DNA of 64,000 nt, from the NCBI RefSeq assembly GCF_040529185.1, contig NZ_CP159510.1, positions 1,612,001 through 1,676,000 of the forward strand, in the 5' to 3' direction. Both the position numbers and the translations under genes were made by a program. This document shows, piece after piece, positions 60,024 to 64,000 of the stretch; position 1 is the first letter of the stretch, and every line of letters starts with the position of its first letter. This DNA is from Sporolactobacillus sp. Y61 (lineage in GTDB: Bacteria > Bacillota > Bacilli > Bacillales > Sporolactobacillaceae). The notes beneath the pieces were generated by a model. It had not been told where the DNA came from. It saw nothing but the letters and a program-made list of their open reading frames with translations, and ran no database searches.

Positions 60024-62546
60024 ATGATAGGAATGCTTAAAAAAGTTCTGGGCGATACAAGCATCCGCAAGCTTGGCAAAATGCAAAAGCTGGCCCATGT
60101 CGTTGACGGCATGGCCGACGAAATGAAGGCGCTGAGCGATGAAGAACTTCAGGCAAAAACCCCGGAGTTCAGGCAGCGCCTGGAAAATGGTGAAACACTT
60201 GATGATATACTGCCTGAAGCGTTTGCCGTTGTCCGTGAGGCATCGACACGTATCCTCGGACTGACGCCTTTTTACGTGCAGCTGGTCGGCGCGATTGCGC
60301 TGCACCAGGGGAATATCGCCGAGATGAAAACCGGTGAAGGGAAAACACTCGTTGCGACGATGCCGCTGTATCTGAACGCACTCGAGGGCAAGGGCGCTCA
60401 TCTGATCACCGTTAACGATTATCTGGCGAAACGCGATGCGACTCAGCTGAGTCTTCTGTATAATTTTCTCGGCCTGTCGGTCGGCCTGAATGTAGCCGGC
60501 ATGTCGCCTGCAGAGAAACGTGAGGCGTATAACGCAGACATTACCTACGGGACGAACAGCGAGTTCGGTTTCGATTATCTGCGTGACAACATGGTGCTTT
60601 ATAAGGACGAAATGGTTCAGCGCCCGCTGAACTATGCGATTGTCGATGAAGTGGACTCGATCCTGATCGATGAAGCGCGGACGCCGCTGATCATTTCCGG
60701 AAATGCGGAAAAGTCGACGGATCTTTATATCCGCGCTAATCAGTTTGCACGGCTTCTGACAGAAAAGCAGGATTACACAGTGGATCTCAAGACGAAGACG
60801 GTACAGCTGACCGAAGAGGGCATGACCCGGGCAGAAAAATTCTTTCATATTAAAAATCTGTATGATTATTCCAATGTCGCTCTGAACCACCATGTCACCG
60901 AAGCCCTGAAGGCGCATGCGATCATGCACCGCGATACGGATTATGTCGTTCAGAACGGTCAGATCATTATCGTTGATCCGTTTACCGGCCGGCTGATGCA
61001 GGGAAGACGGTACAGCGAAGGCCTCCATCAGGCCATTGAGGCCAAGGAAGGTCTGGAGATCCAGAGTGAAAGCAAGACGCTGGCCACGATCACGCTGCAG
61101 AACTTCTTCCGGATGTATAACAAGCTGGCTGGTATGACCGGTACGGCGAAGACCGAAGAGGAAGAATTCCAGAGCATCTACAATATGGATGTCATTGTGA
61201 TTCCGACGAACCGGCCGATGATCCGTGAAGACCATCCGGATCTGATTTACAAAACGAAAAAAGGTAAATTCAAAGCCGTCGTGGAAGAGATTGCGACACT
61301 GTATCACCGCGGTCAGCCGGTGCTGGTCGGTACGGTTGCCGTTGAAACGTCGGAAATGCTTTCGAAAATGCTGAAACGGCGCGGGATTCCGCACAATGTG
61401 CTGAACGCGAAGAACCACGAACGTGAAGCGGAAATCATCGAAAATGCCGGCCAGGTCGGAGCCGTCACAATCGCAACCAACATGGCTGGCCGTGGGACAG
61501 ATATCAAGCTCGGTGAGGGCGTGGCTGATCTTGGCGGCCTGTTCATCCTCGGTACAGAACGTCACGAATCGCGGCGTATTGATAACCAGCTGCGTGGTCG
61601 TTCCGGCCGGCAGGGGGACCCCGGTGAATCGCGGTTCTATCTGTCCCTGGAAGACGATCTGATGCGCCGCTTCGGATCGGACAAGATGAAGGGCATGATG
61701 GAACGGCTTGGCATGGATGATGAGACGCCGATCGAAAGTAAAATGGTCAGCCGGTCTGTTGAATCAGCCCAGAAGCGCGTTGAGGGCAACAACTTCGATG
61801 CCCGTAAGCAGCTGCTGAAATTCGATGATGTCATGCGCCAGCAGCGGGAGATTATTTATAAGCAGCGCATGGAAGTAATGGAATCGAAGAACGTTCGCCC
61901 GGATATCGAGGATATGATCAAAACGGTGATTGAAAATGAAGTGAAGGCTCATACGCCGGAGCATGAAGTGCCGGAAGAGTGGGATCTTCAGTCGGTCATC
62001 GATTTCCTGAACGCACGTATTTTTGATGACGGCGTTCTGACGCTTAAGGATCTTGAGGGCAAGGATCCGGAAGAGATGATTGACGACCTGTATGACAGGG
62101 CAATTGCCAAATACGACAAGAAGGAAGAACAGTTCACGCCGGAGCGGATGCGCGAATTCGAGCGGGTGATCATGCTGCGGACGGTCGACACGAAGTGGAT
62201 GGATCACATCGATGCGATGGAACAGCTCCGCGAAGGGATCTACCTCCGGGCTTACGGCCAGGTTGACCCGTACCGCGCCTATCAGGTCGAAGGCTACAAG
62301 ATGTTCGAAGAAATGATTGCGAGCATCGAAGAGGAAGTAGTAAACTTCCTGATGCGTGCTGAAATTCGTGAGCCGGAAGAGCCGATTAAACGCGAGCGCG
62401 TCACTCACGGTCTGCACGTCATTTCAGGCGGTCAGGATGATAAGCCGAAGAAGAAAAAACCGTTTGTCCGTAAGATGCATGTCGGGCGTAACGACCCATG
62501 CCCATGCGGCAGCGGTAAAAAATATAAGAACTGCCACGGTAAATAA
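60024..62546 (+). CDS. secA: Preprotein translocase ATPase SecA
   Basis: SecA powers protein export through SecYEG. The 840-residue protein has Walker A in MKTGEGKTL, the DEVD box in [15 protein letters not shown], the [10 protein letters not shown] motif, the [13 protein letters not shown] motif and the C-terminal zinc site [13 protein letters not shown]. The ATG at 60024 was chosen, because the B. subtilis-like N-terminus ([11 protein letters not shown]) begins there and GAGGTG lies before it; the frame runs open further upstream to 59925. It follows its own promoter and precedes prfB by 29 bases. Confidence 0.97.
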   Translation: MIGMLKKVLGDTSIRKLGKMQKLAHVVDGMADEMKALSDEELQAKTPEFRQRLENGETLDDILPEAFAVVREASTRILGLTPFYVQLVGAIALHQGNIAEMKTGEGKTLVATMPLYLNALEGKGAHLITVNDYLAKRDATQLSLLYNFLGLSVGLNVAGMSPAEKREAYNADITYGTNSEFGFDYLRDNMVLYKDEMVQRPLNYAIVDEVDSILIDEARTPLIISGNAEKSTDLYIRANQFARLLTEKQDYTVDLKTKTVQLTEEGMTRAEKFFHIKNLYDYSNVALNHHVTEALKAHAIMHRDTDYVVQNGQIIIVDPFTGRLMQGRRYSEGLHQAIEAKEGLEIQSESKTLATITLQNFFRMYNKLAGMTGTAKTEEEEFQSIYNMDVIVIPTNRPMIREDHPDLIYKTKKGKFKAVVEEIATLYHRGQPVLVGTVAVETSEMLSKMLKRRGIPHNVLNAKNHEREAEIIENAGQVGAVTIATNMAGRGTDIKLGEGVADLGGLFILGTERHESRRIDNQLRGRSGRQGDPGESRFYLSLEDDLMRRFGSDKMKGMMERLGMDDETPIESKMVSRSVESAQKRVEGNNFDARKQLLKFDDVMRQQREIIYKQRMEVMESKNVRPDIEDMIKTVIENEVKAHTPEHEVPEEWDLQSVIDFLNARIFDDGVLTLKDLEGKDPEEMIDDLYDRAIAKYDKKEEQFTPERMREFERVIMLRTVDTKWMDHIDAMEQLREGIYLRAYGQVDPYRAYQVEGYKMFEEMIASIEEEVVNFLMRAEIREPEEPIKRERVTHGLHVISGGQDDKPKKKKPFVRKMHVGRNDPCPCGSGKKYKNCHGK

Positions 62547-62575
62547 GTCCAGGCAGTAAGAAAGCAGGATGAACA

Positions 62576-63676
62576 ATGGAATTATCAGAAATGAAACATG
62601 AAATCGACGAGATGGCAGGCCGTCTCAAAGAATTTAGGGGTCTCTTTGACTTAGACAGCAAAAAGGAGCGTATCGCCGAGCTTGAGGAACAGATGACCCT
62701 GCCCGGTTTCTGGGATGATAATGAAAAAGCCCAGAAAGTGATCGATGAATCCAATGAATTGAAGGGCAAGGTCGACTCCCTCAGCGAGCTGATCACGAAG
62801 TTTGAAGATCTTCAGGTGGCCTATGAACTCGTGAAAGAGGAAAATGACGCTGACCTGAAAAACGAACTGGAGACCTCACTTGCCGAAGCCGGTAAGGCAT
62901 TCGATCATTATGAAACGCAGCTGCTGCTCAGCGGCAAACATGACCGGAACAATGCGATTCTGGAACTGCATCCCGGCGCCGGTGGGACAGAGGCCCAGGA
63001 CTGGGCGTCCATGCTGCTGCGGATGTACACACGCTGGGCGGAACGCCACGGCTACTCTGTCGAGACGCTCGACTATCTGCCGGGGGATGAAGCCGGTGTG
63101 AAGAGCGTCACCCTGCTGATCAAAGGTCCGGATGCCTACGGCTATCTGAAAACGGAAAAAGGCATTCACCGTCTGGTCCGTATTTCTCCGTTTGACGCAG
63201 CAGGCAGGCGTCATACGTCCTTTGTTTCCTGCGAGGTGACTCCGGAACTCGATGACAGTATCGACATTGACATCCGTCCGGAAGACGTGAAAATGGAAGT
63301 GTTCCGTTCCAGCGGCGCCGGTGGGCAGCATATCAATAAAACGTCATCGGCGGTCCGGCTGATCCATATTCCGACCGGGATTGTGGTCAGCTGCCAGTCT
63401 GAACGTTCTCAGTTTCAGAACCGGGATCAGGCGATGAAGATGCTGAAATCGCGTCTCTACCAGATGGAGGAAGAAAAACGCGAAGCAGAAAAAGCCGCTC
63501 TGCACGGTGAACAGAAGGAAATTGGCTGGGGCAGTCAGATCCGTTCCTATGTTTTCCATCCGTATTCGATGGTGAAAGATCACCGGACGAATGTGGAAAT
63601 CGGCGATGTGAACCGGGTGATGGACGGAGACATCGATCCATTCATCGATGCCTGTCTCAGACTGAATCTGTCATGA
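62576..63676 (+). CDS. prfB: Peptide chain release factor 2 (RF2), no frameshift needed
   Basis: RF2 ends translation at UGA and UAA. The 366-residue protein has the [18 protein letters not shown] stretch and the catalytic GGQ in [14 protein letters not shown], followed by [23 protein letters not shown] family tails. In most bacteria the gene needs a +1 frameshift at codon 26 (AGGGGGTCTCTTTGAC). Here the stretch at 62636-62650 is AGGGGTCTCTTTGAC, with one G fewer, and the whole gene is in one frame from the ATG at 62576. The relic shows that the shift site was present before. A terminator follows. Confidence 0.95.
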   Translation: MELSEMKHEIDEMAGRLKEFRGLFDLDSKKERIAELEEQMTLPGFWDDNEKAQKVIDESNELKGKVDSLSELITKFEDLQVAYELVKEENDADLKNELETSLAEAGKAFDHYETQLLLSGKHDRNNAILELHPGAGGTEAQDWASMLLRMYTRWAERHGYSVETLDYLPGDEAGVKSVTLLIKGPDAYGYLKTEKGIHRLVRISPFDAAGRRHTSFVSCEVTPELDDSIDIDIRPEDVKMEVFRSSGAGGQHINKTSSAVRLIHIPTGIVVSCQSERSQFQNRDQAMKMLKSRLYQMEEEKREAEKAALHGEQKEIGWGSQIRSYVFHPYSMVKDHRTNVEIGDVNRVMDGDIDPFIDACLRLNLS

Positions 63677-63685
63677 TCAGGACTG

Positions 63686-63714
63686 AAAAAGGAGCCTCGA
63701 CGGCTCCTTTTTTT
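63686..63714 (+). terminator. Terminator of prfB
   Basis: AAAAAGGAGCC pairs with GGCTCCTTTTT around a 5-base loop, within a run of seven T residues. Confidence 0.88.
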
Positions 63715-63731
63715 ACTTTGAGAAGAAAAAC

Positions 63732-63755
63732 TCCACTGATTGAAATTTCACTTTA
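63732..63755 (+). repeat. R-family repeat, copy 4 (terminal fragment)
   Basis: CCACTGATTGAAATTTCACT plus TTA is the shared right end of the R family, without the rest. Confidence 0.5.
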
Positions 63756-63819
63756 TTTATCTTATTGCCGGGATGTGTCCCGGCTCCTCATCAAAAACAG
63801 GAACAAAGGAGCACAAGTC

Positions 63820-64000
63820 ATGTCTTTCCTGGCGAAAAGGGACAAGCATGCTGCCGCACCACGCGGATGGAAAGCGGCGGTACTGGATTATTTTTATGTG
63901 ATTGCCGGTGCGACAATTCTCGGTATTTCTTTTAATCTTTTTCAGCTGCCCAATCAAATTGCAGCGGGGGGTGTCAGCGGGATCGGCATTATTCTGCACT
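63820..64000 (+). CDS. YitT-family membrane protein, 3' end outside the window
   Basis: The visible 60 residues begin with a basic cytoplasmic tail (KRDKHAAAPRGWK) and then the typical first helix and loop of YitT/DUF161 proteins (LDYFYVIAGATILGISFNLF, QLPNQIAAGGVSGIGIIL). The ATG follows AAAGGAG. Such proteins are membrane proteins without a proven function. The window ends within the gene. Confidence 0.8.
   Translation, partial: MSFLAKRDKHAAAPRGWKAAVLDYFYVIAGATILGISFNLFQLPNQIAAGGVSGIGIILH

Noticed and set aside
59898..61565. 555-aa minus-strand frame opposite secA
   Set aside because: It is the shadow of a highly biased coding strand; composition rich in His, Arg and Phe, no family marks.

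Overview
The window is a chromosomal segment of a motile, Gram-positive Bacillales bacterium with mid-range GC. The gene order tagA/tagO, LytR-type gene, yvyE, degS-degU, comFA-comFC, yvyF-flgM-flgN-flgK-flgL-yviE-fliW-csrA, hag-flaG-fliD-fliS-fliT, hpf, secA, prfB is the backbone known from Bacillus subtilis. SigD-type promoters, strong AGGAGG ribosome sites and CcpA, MntR and SigB-like sites fit. The protein style suggests the Sporolactobacillaceae or a neighbouring family; this is inference.

Layout: 1-4 kb holds the end of an MntH transporter, a small membrane protein, a LacD-type aldolase and an LCP protein. 4-9 kb holds an HD-GYP protein, the motAB stator and a frameshifted SGNH hydrolase. 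9-13 kb holds minus-strand metabolic genes (glycerate kinase, aldo/keto reductase, M24 peptidase). 13-23 kb holds wall teichoic acid genes (tagA-like, tagO, LCP) around a manganese block (second mntH and mntABCD, each with an MntR-like site). 23-33 kb is the degSU, comF and late flagellar block. 33-35 kb is a small c-di-GMP module (riboswitch, EAL, PilZ), an orphan SAM-I riboswitch and a repeat. 35-41 kb has a two-component system divergent from an ABC-2 exporter, like the linearmycin resistance locus of B. subtilis, then an aldo/keto reductase. 41-47 kb is accessory: a glutamate symporter and a cluster of pRiA4b ORF-3-like genes with a DUF6429-like gene and a gene remnant. 47-52 kb is a trehalose PTS operon with its regulator. 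52-53.6 kb is a decayed IS200/IS605 element and AT-rich orphan genes. 53.8-58 kb is the flagellin and cap operon, and 58-64 kb is hpf, secA, prfB and the start of a YitT-like gene.

Motility and c-di-GMP genes dominate: stator, late flagellar genes, FlgM, the FliW-CsrA pair, DegSU, an HD-GYP protein, and an EAL-PilZ pair behind a c-di-GMP riboswitch. The most notable points are that riboswitch loop, a SAM-I riboswitch with no gene behind it, a prfB gene that keeps the remains of the frameshift site but no longer needs the shift, two families of dispersed structured repeats, and flagellin and cap genes whose surface-exposed centres have a different base composition.
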